Numbered from the stretch's first letter, positions 45,078 through 54,627 are shown. The stretch: DNA of 64,000 bases from an uncultured Bacilli bacterium (GCA_947629655.1 CANREL010000003.1:1-64000), one strand, 5' to 3'. Made by a program: numbers and translations. The notes: generated by a model not told the origin, from the sequence alone.

Positions 45078-47102
45078 CTATGATTGTGAGATATTGCTAA
45101 CTTTTAGTAAATGTTTTTGAACTTTACCTAAGTCTACAACATTAATAGATCCGTTTTTATCAGTATCAGCAGCTTTTAAATAAGCTCCTGTTAAAGTACT
45201 AGTTTTTAATAGATGTTTTTGAACTTTACCCAAGTCGACGACATTTATTTCGCCATCACCATTCAAATCACCATAGATGACAACGGTATAGGTTTTACTA
45301 AGACCATTACAAGCAATGATAATTTTATCGCCAGTGACTAGTGAACCGCTCGTCTTAGAAGCATTACTACCATTGGTTATATTGATACTTGCATAAGGAT
45401 TAGCTGTTTGCAATTTAACGATAGAACCAGCAACTGTTGAACCTAGAGTAACGTTGTAGACATATGTTGAACTATTAATTTTATATCCAGCGGCAGTAAT
45501 TGTTTGATCAGGAGTTAAATATGTCACATCAGTATTGCCACTACCATCAACGACAGGTTTACTCTTAACAATTTTAACTGTGTACGTTCTCGTATTACCA
45601 TTTTGAGCAGTTACGACGATGTTTTGGGTCGTAGTATCTGAAGATAGAGTGATGTTACCAGTACCAGTTACTTTAATTCCACTGACAACAGTAGTAGCAG
45701 CTATTTTAACACTGTTCATAGTTGATGGAACAGTAACGGTGTAAGAAGTATTAGCACCATCAAAATTGCTGACGCTAGCATCATTGACAGTAAGAGATTT
45801 CAAATAGTTATTTGGGTTACCTTCTTTAGGTTTACTAGTTGATGCAGGCATACCACTATAGATTGGTATTTCAAAGATGAAAGGTAACTCTAACAATCCA
45901 GCTTTACTGTAACCAGTTTTGGTTGTTGAAGCCGTGTTTGATGCATATCTTATATCAACAGCGTACTGGTGATATATGGCTTTTGTCGCTTTTATAGACG
46001 TGTTCCACTTTTGGAAATAAGTCGTATCTTGATTAGCTGTTATATAACCATTTGATATCCATGCGGCACCTTTTTTAATGGCAATTTCTTGGGAACTCCA
46101 ACCTTGATTAGCAGCGTATCTTATCCCATCACAAACACCACTTGATGCTTCGATGGCATAGAAGTTATAGAAACCATTCCAAGCACTATTTCCACAGTAG
46201 GTACCACCTTGACCATTAGTAGCAGGACCACCATTCAATCCAACTTCTTGTCTCGCTTTAGCTGCTAAGTAAACAGGTGATACTTTGGCATCACGTCCAG
46301 CATCCATGAAGTATTGAATCAAATTTGTATAATAACTACTAGTCAAAATATTTTTGACAACTGTAGAGGTTTGATAAGATGGATCATATCCCAATTTCTC
46401 AAACATGAATATTCCTGATTCATTTAAGAAGTTTCTAGGATCCATGTAGTAGGCGATTGCTTGAGTACTAGCTTGATACCAAGTTGAACCTTCCATTTTC
46501 TTAAAAGTATTTGTGTACCAGTTATAATAAGCATCATCAGTAGATAGGAAACCTTGTGCAGCATTAGAAGTTGCTTGATATAGACTTCTCTTAGCTACAT
46601 TTTCTTGACTTATAGCATTTGACCAACTGTATTTAGTCTTAATTCCTACAAAAGTCCAAGTCGGATGTGATTTATGCAATGCTCGTAAAGGAACTTTATA
46701 CGTTTCATCAAAACCTTGATTAGTCAAATATTGTTCAAATTCAGCATCGCTCATCGTTGATGTACTAGGAGTAGGAGTAGTACTTTCACTAACTGTTACT
46801 AAAAACTTGGCACAGACATATCCTTCAGTACCATTGTAATTGACTTTACTCCAATTACTATTGTCACATCCTTTTTCACTAGTGATATTTTTTTGAAGAA
46901 CAGTGACAAGACCATTGTAAGGAACAGTTAAGATACTGTTGTAATTAGTTCCAGGTCCTTTTCGCAACAACGCACCTTGATTATCTGTAGTGTTGCCAAT
47001 TCGAGCTTGTTCATCTGCTTTGACAACTAATATATTTAGAAACATGATTGAGATGATTATCATTAAAAGTGATAAATTTAGCAATTTATTTTTTATTTTC
47101 AT
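45078..47102 (-). CDS. SH3-glucosaminidase with C-terminal dockerin
   Basis: A 674-residue secreted wall hydrolase. Signal peptide (1-29), SH3-like domain (about 33-100, ALLRKGPGTNYNSI), Ser/Thr linker, endo-beta-N-acetylglucosaminidase domain (about 120-390; YMDPRNFLNESGIFMFEKL, AAKARQEVGLNGG with the probable catalytic Glu, NFYAIEA), a cadherin-like beta-sandwich (about 430-510), another beta domain, and a type I dockerin (about 610-668) with duplicated DLNGDGEINVVDLGKVQKHLL and DTDKNGSINVVDLGKVQKHLL. ATG 47102 follows AAAGGAG by 7 bases. Dockerins on autolysins are unusual outside cellulosome makers. Confidence 0.88.
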   Translation of the reverse strand: MKIKNKLLNLSLLMIIISIMFLNILVVKADEQARIGNTTDNQGALLRKGPGTNYNSILTVPYNGLVTVLQKNITSEKGCDNSNWSKVNYNGTEGYVCAKFLVTVSESTTPTPSTSTMSDAEFEQYLTNQGFDETYKVPLRALHKSHPTWTFVGIKTKYSWSNAISQENVAKRSLYQATSNAAQGFLSTDDAYYNWYTNTFKKMEGSTWYQASTQAIAYYMDPRNFLNESGIFMFEKLGYDPSYQTSTVVKNILTSSYYTNLIQYFMDAGRDAKVSPVYLAAKARQEVGLNGGPATNGQGGTYCGNSAWNGFYNFYAIEASSGVCDGIRYAANQGWSSQEIAIKKGAAWISNGYITANQDTTYFQKWNTSIKATKAIYHQYAVDIRYASNTASTTKTGYSKAGLLELPFIFEIPIYSGMPASTSKPKEGNPNNYLKSLTVNDASVSNFDGANTSYTVTVPSTMNSVKIAATTVVSGIKVTGTGNITLSSDTTTQNIVVTAQNGNTRTYTVKIVKSKPVVDGSGNTDVTYLTPDQTITAAGYKINSSTYVYNVTLGSTVAGSIVKLQTANPYASINITNGSNASKTSGSLVTGDKIIIACNGLSKTYTVVIYGDLNGDGEINVVDLGKVQKHLLKTSTLTGAYLKAADTDKNGSINVVDLGKVQKHLLKVSNISQS

Positions 47103-47148
47103 TTTCATGCTCCTTTCCACATTAATCCATTATTAATTTATATATATT

Positions 47149-47177
47149 ATTATATAATATGAATCCTCTAAAGTCTA
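47149..47177 (-). promoter_or_regulatory. Promoter of the dockerin/cohesin/LCP operon
   Basis: On the minus strand: TAGACT, 17-base spacer, TATAAT (plus coordinates 47172-47177 and 47149-47154). Confidence 0.6.
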
Positions 47178-47223
47178 TTTTTGAAAAAAGGTTCTTTCCT
47201 TTAATTTTTATACTAGACATTTT

Positions 47224-47252
47224 TTGACATATTTAGGTTTTTTTGTTATAAT
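47224..47252 (+). promoter_or_regulatory. Consensus promoter of the polysaccharide locus
   Basis: Perfect TTGACA (47224-47229), 17-base spacer, perfect TATAAT (47247-47252). TACTAGACAT occurs at 47211-47220, and ACTAGACATTT recurs from 47252, flanking the promoter. Confidence 0.85.
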
Positions 47253-47278
47253 ACTAGACATTTCGAGGGGTGATGGTC

Positions 47279-48334
47279 ATGAGTAAAATATCAGTAATTG
47301 TACCAGCATATAATTCAGGTGAAAAAATTAGAGAATGTCTCGATAGCATCATCAACCAGACACATCGCGATTTAGAGATCATTTTAGTTGATGATTGTTC
47401 TTCTGATGACACTTTTCAAATAATGCAAGAATATGCTGATAGAGATTCACGAATTCACATCATGCGCAACAAAATAAATTGTGGAGCAGGTTTTTCAAGG
47501 AATCGTGGACTTGACATCGCAACAGGTGAATATGTAACTTTTGTTGACAGTGATGATTTTTTAGATTTAGATACTTATGAAAAAGCTAATGCAGCTATCG
47601 AAAAAGAAAATCCCGACATAGTTCGTTTTAAACAGAACAGTTTTTTAGACATGGGACGTTTGAGAGTCAGTTTAGATTTTTTTACCAATAATGTTTTTAA
47701 TGATCAAGTGTGTATTTTAAATCCTAAAAACAATCATGAATATGTCGCTTTGGAAAGTCCAGGAGTGTGTAATAAAATCTTTAGAAGAGAATTGATTGGG
47801 GATTTGCGTTTTATCGAAGGAAAGAAGTGGGAAGATTATCCTTTCTGTACACTTCTACTTGGCAAAGCTGATAAAGTTGTCATCATTGATGGAGGTAGAT
47901 ATAATTATCGCCACAGTTTGAACTTTGACAATACGACTCTAGGTGATGTCAAAAAACCTAGTTCTAGAATGCTAGAAATATATGATTGTTGTGATTTTTT
48001 AGAGAGTGAATATCGTGAAAATGACCTATTTGATACTTTTGAAGGAGCAGTTAGAAGTAATCAAAAAATTCATTCTCTCCAACGCGTTAGAGATGTAATG
48101 TTTTCAAGAACTTATCAACATGATAGAAAGAAAGCGATTATCAATGCTTTGATCAATTTGACAGAGGTTAAGTATGGAGAACCTTTTAATGATGAGATCT
48201 ATTTGAGTTTGAAAAGATCTAAATTATTTTATAATGCCAGAATGAGCATAGTTGAAAAAGTATATAGTGATGAATCTCTGAGAAGAGATGGATCTGAACA
48301 AGTAATTAGGGATAAGATTAAAAAATTAGTTTGA
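47279..48334 (+). CDS. Family 2 glycosyltransferase
   Basis: A 351-residue cytosolic glycosyltransferase: KISVIVPAYNSGEKI...CLDSIINQTHRDLEIILVDDCSSDDT and TFVDSDDFLD (the DxD metal site) define GT2. A C-terminal region of about 130 residues has no recognised domain. ATG 47279 is 8 bases after GAGGGG. It is the first gene of a surface polysaccharide locus; the sugar donor is unknown. Confidence 0.9.
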   Translation: MSKISVIVPAYNSGEKIRECLDSIINQTHRDLEIILVDDCSSDDTFQIMQEYADRDSRIHIMRNKINCGAGFSRNRGLDIATGEYVTFVDSDDFLDLDTYEKANAAIEKENPDIVRFKQNSFLDMGRLRVSLDFFTNNVFNDQVCILNPKNNHEYVALESPGVCNKIFRRELIGDLRFIEGKKWEDYPFCTLLLGKADKVVIIDGGRYNYRHSLNFDNTTLGDVKKPSSRMLEIYDCCDFLESEYRENDLFDTFEGAVRSNQKIHSLQRVRDVMFSRTYQHDRKKAIINALINLTEVKYGEPFNDEIYLSLKRSKLFYNARMSIVEKVYSDESLRRDGSEQVIRDKIKKLV

Positions 48335-48343
48335 TACTATCAA

Positions 48344-48372
48344 TTGCTAAAACATATTTGATGTAGTATAAT
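48344..48372 (+). promoter_or_regulatory. Promoter of the ABC exporter genes
   Basis: TTGCTA (48344-48349), 17-base spacer, TATAAT (48367-48372). Confidence 0.6.
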
Positions 48373-48410
48373 TATTTTGTTATTTTATAGTTGTGGATGA
48401 GAGGTTAGAC

Positions 48411-49196
48411 ATGAAAAGATTTATTCAAAATATTAAAAAATATTGGAATTATTCAATATATGCAGCTAAAGCCGAATTAAAGGCTGAGGTTGCCAATTCA
48501 TATTTAAATTGGTTATGGTGGATATTAGATCCAATTGCTTTCATGATTGTCTATACAGTCATGGTTCAAGTAGTATTTGGAACTAGTGAACAATATTTTC
48601 CAGTCTTCGTATTCGTAGGACTTACTTGTTGGAATTACTTCAATGTCAACGTCAGTGGAAGTGTAAAATTAGTAAGTTCTAATAAAGCAATCGTAACTAA
48701 AGTTTATGTTCCAAAGTATATTTTATTATTGGTCAAAGCTTTAAAAAATGCTTTTAAAATGATGATATCTTGGGTTTTAGTACTAGTATTAATGTTAATA
48801 TTTAAAGTACCATTTGAATGGACTATTTTGTATTGGGTTTTGGTAATGCCAGTACTATTCGTCGTAACTTTTGGCGTTTCATCAATACTATTGCACTTCG
48901 GTATTTTTGTAGAAGATTTATTCAATATTACGAATATATTTTTGAGATTAATTTTCTATTTATCAGGAATTTTCTATTCCATAGGTACGAGAATACACAA
49001 TGGTTTTGCTAAGAGTATTCTTCTAAAGTTTAATCCAATTGCCTTTATCATGGATCAATGTCGTAATGTCATGATTTACGGACAAGTACCAGATTTTGCT
49101 TGGTTAGCCATTTGGTTCGTAATTGGATGTGTATTATCATGGATAGGAGTAACTATAATTCATAAATATGAAAATAGTTATGCAAAGGTGATTTAG
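48411..49196 (+). CDS. Polysaccharide/teichoic acid ABC permease (TagG-like)
   Basis: A 261-residue ABC-2 permease with six helices. AELKAEVANSYLNWLWWILDPIAFMIVY at the N-terminus is typical of Wzm/TagG exporters of lipid-linked polymers. ATG 48411 follows GAGAGG by 6 bases. It is one base from the ATPase gene. Confidence 0.9.
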   Translation: MKRFIQNIKKYWNYSIYAAKAELKAEVANSYLNWLWWILDPIAFMIVYTVMVQVVFGTSEQYFPVFVFVGLTCWNYFNVNVSGSVKLVSSNKAIVTKVYVPKYILLLVKALKNAFKMMISWVLVLVLMLIFKVPFEWTILYWVLVMPVLFVVTFGVSSILLHFGIFVEDLFNITNIFLRLIFYLSGIFYSIGTRIHNGFAKSILLKFNPIAFIMDQCRNVMIYGQVPDFAWLAIWFVIGCVLSWIGVTIIHKYENSYAKVI

Positions 49197-49197
49197 T

Positions 49198-50037
49198 ATG
49201 AAGAAGGTCAATAAAGAAGAAAAAAAAGAAATAGCTATCAGTGTTAAAGATTTACATATCAGATATAGAAGTTTAAAAAAGTTTTCAATTAAAAAATCAC
49301 TATTGAAATTGAGAACTAGTAAATTTGAAATATTTGAAGCTTTAAAAGGGGTTTCTTTTGATGTTGAAAAAGGAAAAATATTAGGTATTGTTGGACGTAA
49401 TGGTAGTGGTAAAAGTACTCTATTGCGCAGTATAGCTGGCATATTCTCACCAGATAAGGGAAGTATTAATCTTCATGGCAATACCGTTTCTCTTTTGAGT
49501 ATTGGTGTCGGTTTTCAACCAGCTTTGACAGGATATGAAAATATCTTTTTATCAGGAATGTTATTGGGGTTTAGTGAAGATCAAATTCGCGCTAAACTAA
49601 AAGAGATAATTGATTTCTCAGAACTAGGAGATTTCATCTATAGTCCTGTTAAGACGTATTCAAGTGGTATGTATTCTAAATTAGCTTTTTCAATAACAGC
49701 AATTCTTGAAACGGATATCATGTTGATTGATGAAGTATTAAGTGTTGGTGATATTCAGTTTAAAGCTAAGAGTTATGCCAAGATGAAAGAACTCATCAAT
49801 GATACTAATCGTACTGTTGTCATCGTCTCTCATTCGACAGAGACTTTGAGAGAGTTATGTGATGTAATTCTTTGGTTACACGATGGTGAAATTAAGATGA
49901 TGGGTGATTGCAACGAAGTACTTAATAAATATCAAGAATTTATGGAATTAGATGCTTTGCGAAGAGAAGAAGAGAAGAAAAAAGAAGAACAAGCAACGAT
50001 CAAAGCGATGAAAGAACAAGTAAAAAAGAGTGCTTAA
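49198..50037 (+). CDS. Polysaccharide/teichoic acid ABC ATPase (TagH-like)
   Basis: A 279-residue ATPase partner of the preceding permease. An N-terminal extension with SIKKSLLKL is followed by GRNGSGKSTLLRSIAGIF, SIGVGFQPALTGYENIFLSG (typical of polysaccharide exporters), TYSSGMYSKLAFS and MLIDEVLSVGD. It lacks the long C-terminal polymer-binding domain of Wzt and of large TagH, ending in a Lys/Glu-rich helix. Confidence 0.9.
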   Translation: MKKVNKEEKKEIAISVKDLHIRYRSLKKFSIKKSLLKLRTSKFEIFEALKGVSFDVEKGKILGIVGRNGSGKSTLLRSIAGIFSPDKGSINLHGNTVSLLSIGVGFQPALTGYENIFLSGMLLGFSEDQIRAKLKEIIDFSELGDFIYSPVKTYSSGMYSKLAFSITAILETDIMLIDEVLSVGDIQFKAKSYAKMKELINDTNRTVVIVSHSTETLRELCDVILWLHDGEIKMMGDCNEVLNKYQEFMELDALRREEEKKKEEQATIKAMKEQVKKSA

Positions 50038-50050
50038 CTCTTTTTCTTTT
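50022..50050 (+). terminator. Terminator overlapping the ATPase stop codon
   Basis: Stem AAAGAGT with ACTCTTT; TAA (50035-50037) lies in the loop and right arm. Followed by T-rich sequence. Confidence 0.65.
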
Positions 50051-50092
50051 ATTATTATATTTATTAATGATATAATCTTTATAGGTGATGAG

Positions 50093-51046
50093 ATGACAAA
50101 GATAAGCGTTATTGTTCCAGCTCATAATGTTGAAAAATATATTGGAGTATGTCTTTCCAGTTTAGTCCATCAGACTTTTGATGATTTTGAAGTCATAGTT
50201 ATCAATGATGGAAGTACTGATCATACTGATGAGATAATCGCTGATTATGAAAAAGAATACCCCAAAATTATAAAACATTATTCTTTTCCCAATCGTGGAA
50301 TTAGCGAAACTAGAAATTATGGTCTTGAAGTAGCTCGTGGTAAATATGTAGCTTTTATCGATAGTGATGATTATGTCGATGTGACTTTTTTAGAAAAGAT
50401 GTATGAAAAGATTGAAACTACCCACAGTGATATGTGTGTATGTGATTATTACACCGTTAATGATGAAGACGATATAAAAGAATTTAGAATCGCTGATTTC
50501 GAAGAGGGAAATGTGAAGAATAATCCCCAATTGTTGTTTAAAATTAATTCTTCACCTTGGAATAAATTGTTCAAAAAAGATTTGTTTAAAAATTTGAATT
50601 TTGAAAAGATAAAGTATGAAGATTTATTACTGATACCTAAGATTGTTTTAAAGTCTAAAAAAATAGTTAAACTAAATGAATGTTTAAACTATTATCACGT
50701 TCATGAAAAGAGTGAGACGACTATTATTGATGAAAGAGTTTTTGATATTTTAAAGATTCTTGAAAAGTTGAATGATTATTTCAAAAAAGAAAAAATATTT
50801 GATAAGTATTATGATGAAATAGAATACTTTAATGTCTATCGTCTTACTATTTATACAATTCAACAGAGATATCAAAAAGATGAAGACATTAGAAGTAGAT
50901 TTATAAATGCTGCTTTTAACTATTTAGATGACAATTTTCCAAAATGGCGAAAGAATGTCTATTATAAAAAGAGAAATCTATTAAAAAGAATTATTGAAAC
51001 GCATAGAACATTTACAAAAATATATGTAAATTCTTATAAGAGGTGA
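50093..51046 (+). CDS. Family 2 glycosyltransferase
   Basis: A 317-residue GT2 enzyme: KISVIVPAHNVEKYIGVCLSSLVHQTFDDFEVIVINDGSTDHT, then AFIDSDDYVD and SSPWNKLFKKDLF. ATG 50093 starts the fold, with AGGTGAT upstream; the 21-residue upstream extension overlaps the terminator. It is 4 bases before the Wzy-GT4 gene. Confidence 0.9.
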   Translation: MTKISVIVPAHNVEKYIGVCLSSLVHQTFDDFEVIVINDGSTDHTDEIIADYEKEYPKIIKHYSFPNRGISETRNYGLEVARGKYVAFIDSDDYVDVTFLEKMYEKIETTHSDMCVCDYYTVNDEDDIKEFRIADFEEGNVKNNPQLLFKINSSPWNKLFKKDLFKNLNFEKIKYEDLLLIPKIVLKSKKIVKLNECLNYYHVHEKSETTIIDERVFDILKILEKLNDYFKKEKIFDKYYDEIEYFNVYRLTIYTIQQRYQKDEDIRSRFINAAFNYLDDNFPKWRKNVYYKKRNLLKRIIETHRTFTKIYVNSYKR

Positions 51047-51050
51047 TGAT

Positions 51051-53531
51051 ATGAAAGTGAATCGCAACCAATTGATATATTTATTTTTGTTATTACAACC
51101 AATAATTGATTTAATAACGAGTGTCATGACTAAATTTGAGGTTGGATTCATATCTCTAGGAGTAATCGTTAGAGGTTTGTTCATACTCATAATGCTCATT
51201 TATCTATTATTCTTTTGTAATACTAAATATAAGAGATTATCAATATTCTATGTCTTTTTACTCGGACTTTATGGAATAATTTATTTTGGAATAAAACCAG
51301 AACTTTTTCACAATAGCATTTTTTTAGTTAATGATTTCATTTATCTATTTAAATACATGTATTTTTTAATACTATTTATAACGATGTTTAATTTCTATTT
51401 TCAATATGAATTGGACTATCGAAAGATAATTAAAATATTTATAATCGATTTATTGATGTATGTATTTTTTATCTTATTTCCATTCATTACAAATACTAGT
51501 TTTTCATCTTATGCAGAGAATAGGGGAGAAGGAATAGTTGGATGGTTTTATGCTGCTAATGACATCAGTAATATATTTGTTTTGTTGTTCCCAATGTTAA
51601 TTCTTTCTTTGGATAAAAAGATTGATCTATTTAAAATAATAAGTATCTTTTTAATAATTATTTCAGTTTTATTAATAGGAACTAAAGTTGCTTATTTTGG
51701 AATTGTTTTAACACTTTTGCTGTATATCTTTTATTGTTTGTTCTCTTGGCGAAAGAGTTGGAAAAAGATATTGTTGATCATCTTGATATTAATAGTGACT
51801 TTTGTATCAGGAAGTAATTCTTATGTCATTGAGAACATAAGAAATCGCATTGATAAATATAAAGAGTTTGAAGAAACGGGTACAAATGTTGTCGAAGATG
51901 AAAATGATATCATCGTTAGAGAAGAAGATACAGTGGCAACTATTGTCATTTTCAGTTCACGTGATCGCTTGTGGCGTCAGACGTTTGACGTCTATAAAAA
52001 TAGAAATATTTCCGAGAAATTATTTGGAATTGGTTTTTCTAATCGCCAAAGTATCAATGATATCAGCATTGAAAAATTAGTTGAGATGGATATCTTTGAC
52101 ATATTGTTCCATGGAGGAATTGTACTGTTCATTTTATATTTTTTACCATATCTATTCATAATCATTTATTTCATAAAATACGTCATTAAAAATTCATTTA
52201 GGATTGAACTTCGCGGTTGGATGTTGGGATACTTGGTAATTTTAGGATTCATGTCCAGTACGATTAGTGGTCATTTATTTTCATCACCATCAGTTTTGAT
52301 CTATTATACGTTTATCGTCATTTTATTCTTAGAATACTTTAAGACCGAAAAGAATATTAAAAAGAAAAAGATATCATTTTTGATGTTACATCTAGGTAAT
52401 GGTGGAATTGAAAGAGCAACGGTCAATACCGCTAATGCTTTGAGTAAAGAATATGATGTCGAATTAGCGGTTGCTTATAAGTTGTCTGATGAAATCATGT
52501 ATGATATTGATAAACACATAAAAATTAATTATTTAATTGATAGTGATATAGCTGTTAGAATGACTAAGTATAAAGAATTGTTAAAAAAACATGAATTTAA
52601 AGAATTTATTTCAAGTGTTTATGAAGATTATTTTAAAACGCGAAAGATATATAAGTTCGTTGGTGATTTTTCTGAAGGAATAAAAGTATTGGCTCTTAGA
52701 AAAGAATTGATGATTAAATATCTTAAGAAGTGTGATAGTGATATCATCATATCAACTAGAGTGGAATATTCGACATTACTTAGTAAATACGGTAATGGTA
52801 ACAGCGTCAAAATAGCTGTTGAACATCGTCATCACAACAATGATAAAAAATATATTAAAAAGATTAGAAATGAATATGATAATATCAATTACTTAGTCGT
52901 TTTAACAGAAGGGTTGAGAAGAGATTATTTCGGTTTTTTAAAACGTGATTCTAAAACAGAAGTCGTTTGTATTCCTAATATGATTGTCAATTATCCGGCT
53001 AAGTTATCTGATTTAAAGAATAAAAAGGTGATTAGTATCGGTAGAATTGTACCAGGTAAAAGAGTGGATGAAATAGTTGCGATAGCTGAACACTTTCCAA
53101 AATGGGAATTTGAAATTATTGGTGATGGAGATAAATTTGAATCTATAAAAGAATTGATTATGGAAAAAAACTTAGATAATGTAAAACTTTTAGGATCAAT
53201 GAAAAATGAAGATGCTTTAAGACATCTTCAAGAAGCTAGTATCTTTATCATGACGAGTGAGACTGAAGGATTACCAATGGTTCTTTTAGAAGCTTATAGT
53301 TATGGTATTCCTGTTGTTGCTTATCGCACGGATAGTGGTGTTTGTGACATTGTTGATAACGGTGTCAATGGTTATGTAATTGATAATCGTGATCAAGATC
53401 TCATGATTGAAAAATTAAATGATTTGATGGATAATGCAACTAAAAGAAAAAGCTTTGGTAACAAAGCTCATCAAAAATCATTATTATTTAGTGAAAAAGA
53501 AATCGTTAAGAAATGGTTAGAAATCTTATGA
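51051..53531 (+). CDS. O-antigen polymerase/ligase-like and GT4 glycosyltransferase fusion
   Basis: An 826-residue two-part protein. The N-terminal part (about 1-430) has about eleven helices and a large outer loop, as in Wzy/WaaL O-antigen polymerases or ligases. The C-terminal part (about 440-826) is a soluble GT4 enzyme: LGNGGIERATVNTANALSKEY, VISIGRIVPGKRVDEIV, IIGDGDKFESI and TSETEGLPMVLLEAYSYGIPVVAY with the E-x7-E motif. The fusion places chain synthesis and polymer joining in one chain on opposite membrane faces. Confidence 0.85.
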   Translation: MKVNRNQLIYLFLLLQPIIDLITSVMTKFEVGFISLGVIVRGLFILIMLIYLLFFCNTKYKRLSIFYVFLLGLYGIIYFGIKPELFHNSIFLVNDFIYLFKYMYFLILFITMFNFYFQYELDYRKIIKIFIIDLLMYVFFILFPFITNTSFSSYAENRGEGIVGWFYAANDISNIFVLLFPMLILSLDKKIDLFKIISIFLIIISVLLIGTKVAYFGIVLTLLLYIFYCLFSWRKSWKKILLIILILIVTFVSGSNSYVIENIRNRIDKYKEFEETGTNVVEDENDIIVREEDTVATIVIFSSRDRLWRQTFDVYKNRNISEKLFGIGFSNRQSINDISIEKLVEMDIFDILFHGGIVLFILYFLPYLFIIIYFIKYVIKNSFRIELRGWMLGYLVILGFMSSTISGHLFSSPSVLIYYTFIVILFLEYFKTEKNIKKKKISFLMLHLGNGGIERATVNTANALSKEYDVELAVAYKLSDEIMYDIDKHIKINYLIDSDIAVRMTKYKELLKKHEFKEFISSVYEDYFKTRKIYKFVGDFSEGIKVLALRKELMIKYLKKCDSDIIISTRVEYSTLLSKYGNGNSVKIAVEHRHHNNDKKYIKKIRNEYDNINYLVVLTEGLRRDYFGFLKRDSKTEVVCIPNMIVNYPAKLSDLKNKKVISIGRIVPGKRVDEIVAIAEHFPKWEFEIIGDGDKFESIKELIMEKNLDNVKLLGSMKNEDALRHLQEASIFIMTSETEGLPMVLLEAYSYGIPVVAYRTDSGVCDIVDNGVNGYVIDNRDQDLMIEKLNDLMDNATKRKSFGNKAHQKSLLFSEKEIVKKWLEIL

Positions 53532-53540
53532 TTTCTTTTT

Positions 53541-54542
53541 TTAATTATATTCGTCGTAGATATTTCCAACTATTTCTTCAATGGCGTCTTCCATCGTCAC
53601 AATACCTAAGAAATTTCCTTTTTCTTTGACAATGCCAAAGCTTTGACGATTTTTTTGCATTTTTCTAAAGACATTATCAATTTTTTCATTGGGTCTAAAT
53701 GTTTGAATGGGATGAATGATGTCCATCAGATTTAGTTCTTTATCTTTTTGATAACTTATAATCATGTCTTTGACGTTGATGAAACCAATTATTCCATTCT
53801 TATTACGAACAGGAAAACGCGTATATTTCGTCTTTCTTATCTTATCAATGATAGTTTTCTTATCTTCTTCTAAATCGATTATGATGCATTTACTTTTAGG
53901 TGTCATTATTTCTTTAACTCTTTTGTCATTGAATTCAAAAATGTTTAGTATGTAGTCTCTTTCTTTAGCTTCAATTATTTCTTCTGAAGTTCCTGTTAAA
54001 ATTATTTTCTTTATGTCTTCTTCTGATAGACTATCTTCTCTTTCTTTGATGTGTAATATTTTACAAATGATGTTAGTTGATATAGTTAATAACCAAATTA
54101 GTGGGAAGAATAATATTGATATTAGACGGATCAAATTAATAGTTAGACGCGCTATTTTATAGGGATTAGAACGTCCTATTTTCTTGGGAACTAATTCACC
54201 AAAAACGAGAGTGAAGTAGGACAGGATTATCGTTATTAAGATAACTAATATTCCTCTTGTCAAATCTTGATTGATGATGATTAATCCCTTAGCGATTAAA
54301 TAGTTGGCAAAAGTTTCACTAGCAAAGGCACTAGCGAGGAATCCAGCTAAAGTAATACCTACTTGAATTGTTGATAAAAAGGCACTTTCATTATCTAACA
54401 TCTTAGAAATTTTTTTGTTCTTTTTATCTTTCTTACTATTTTTTAAATCAAATTTATCAATGGATAAATAAGCTATTTCACTAGCAGATAAAATGCCATT
54501 GATAAAGATTAGAACGATTAATATAATTATACTCATAAACAT
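53541..54542 (-). CDS. CNNM-CBS pair protein (HlyC/CorC family), short form
   Basis: A 333-residue membrane protein. CNNM domain (about 1-180; ILSASEIAYLSIDKFDLKN, LVFGELVPKKIG) with three to four helices, then two CBS domains (about 200-333; VKEIMTPKSKCIIID, TRFPVRNKNGIIGFINVKDMI, FGIVKEKGNFLGIVTMEDAIEEIVGNIYDE). It stops where the CorC_HlyC domain normally follows. The family is tied to magnesium transport. It is transcribed against the surrounding polysaccharide genes. Confidence 0.88.
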   Translation of the reverse strand: MFMSIIILIVLIFINGILSASEIAYLSIDKFDLKNSKKDKKNKKISKMLDNESAFLSTIQVGITLAGFLASAFASETFANYLIAKGLIIINQDLTRGILVILITIILSYFTLVFGELVPKKIGRSNPYKIARLTINLIRLISILFFPLIWLLTISTNIICKILHIKEREDSLSEEDIKKIILTGTSEEIIEAKERDYILNIFEFNDKRVKEIMTPKSKCIIIDLEEDKKTIIDKIRKTKYTRFPVRNKNGIIGFINVKDMIISYQKDKELNLMDIIHPIQTFRPNEKIDNVFRKMQKNRQSFGIVKEKGNFLGIVTMEDAIEEIVGNIYDEYN

Positions 54543-54578
54543 AATATCACCTTTAATAATTATAACATTTCTTGTCGC

Positions 54579-54607
54579 TTGTTCAACTGATTTTACTATG
54601 GTATAAT
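54579..54607 (+). promoter_or_regulatory. pssDE promoter
   Basis: TTGTTC (54579-54584), 17-base spacer, TATAAT (54602-54607). Confidence 0.6.
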
Positions 54608-54627
54608 TAAGAAGAGTGGTGATAGTT

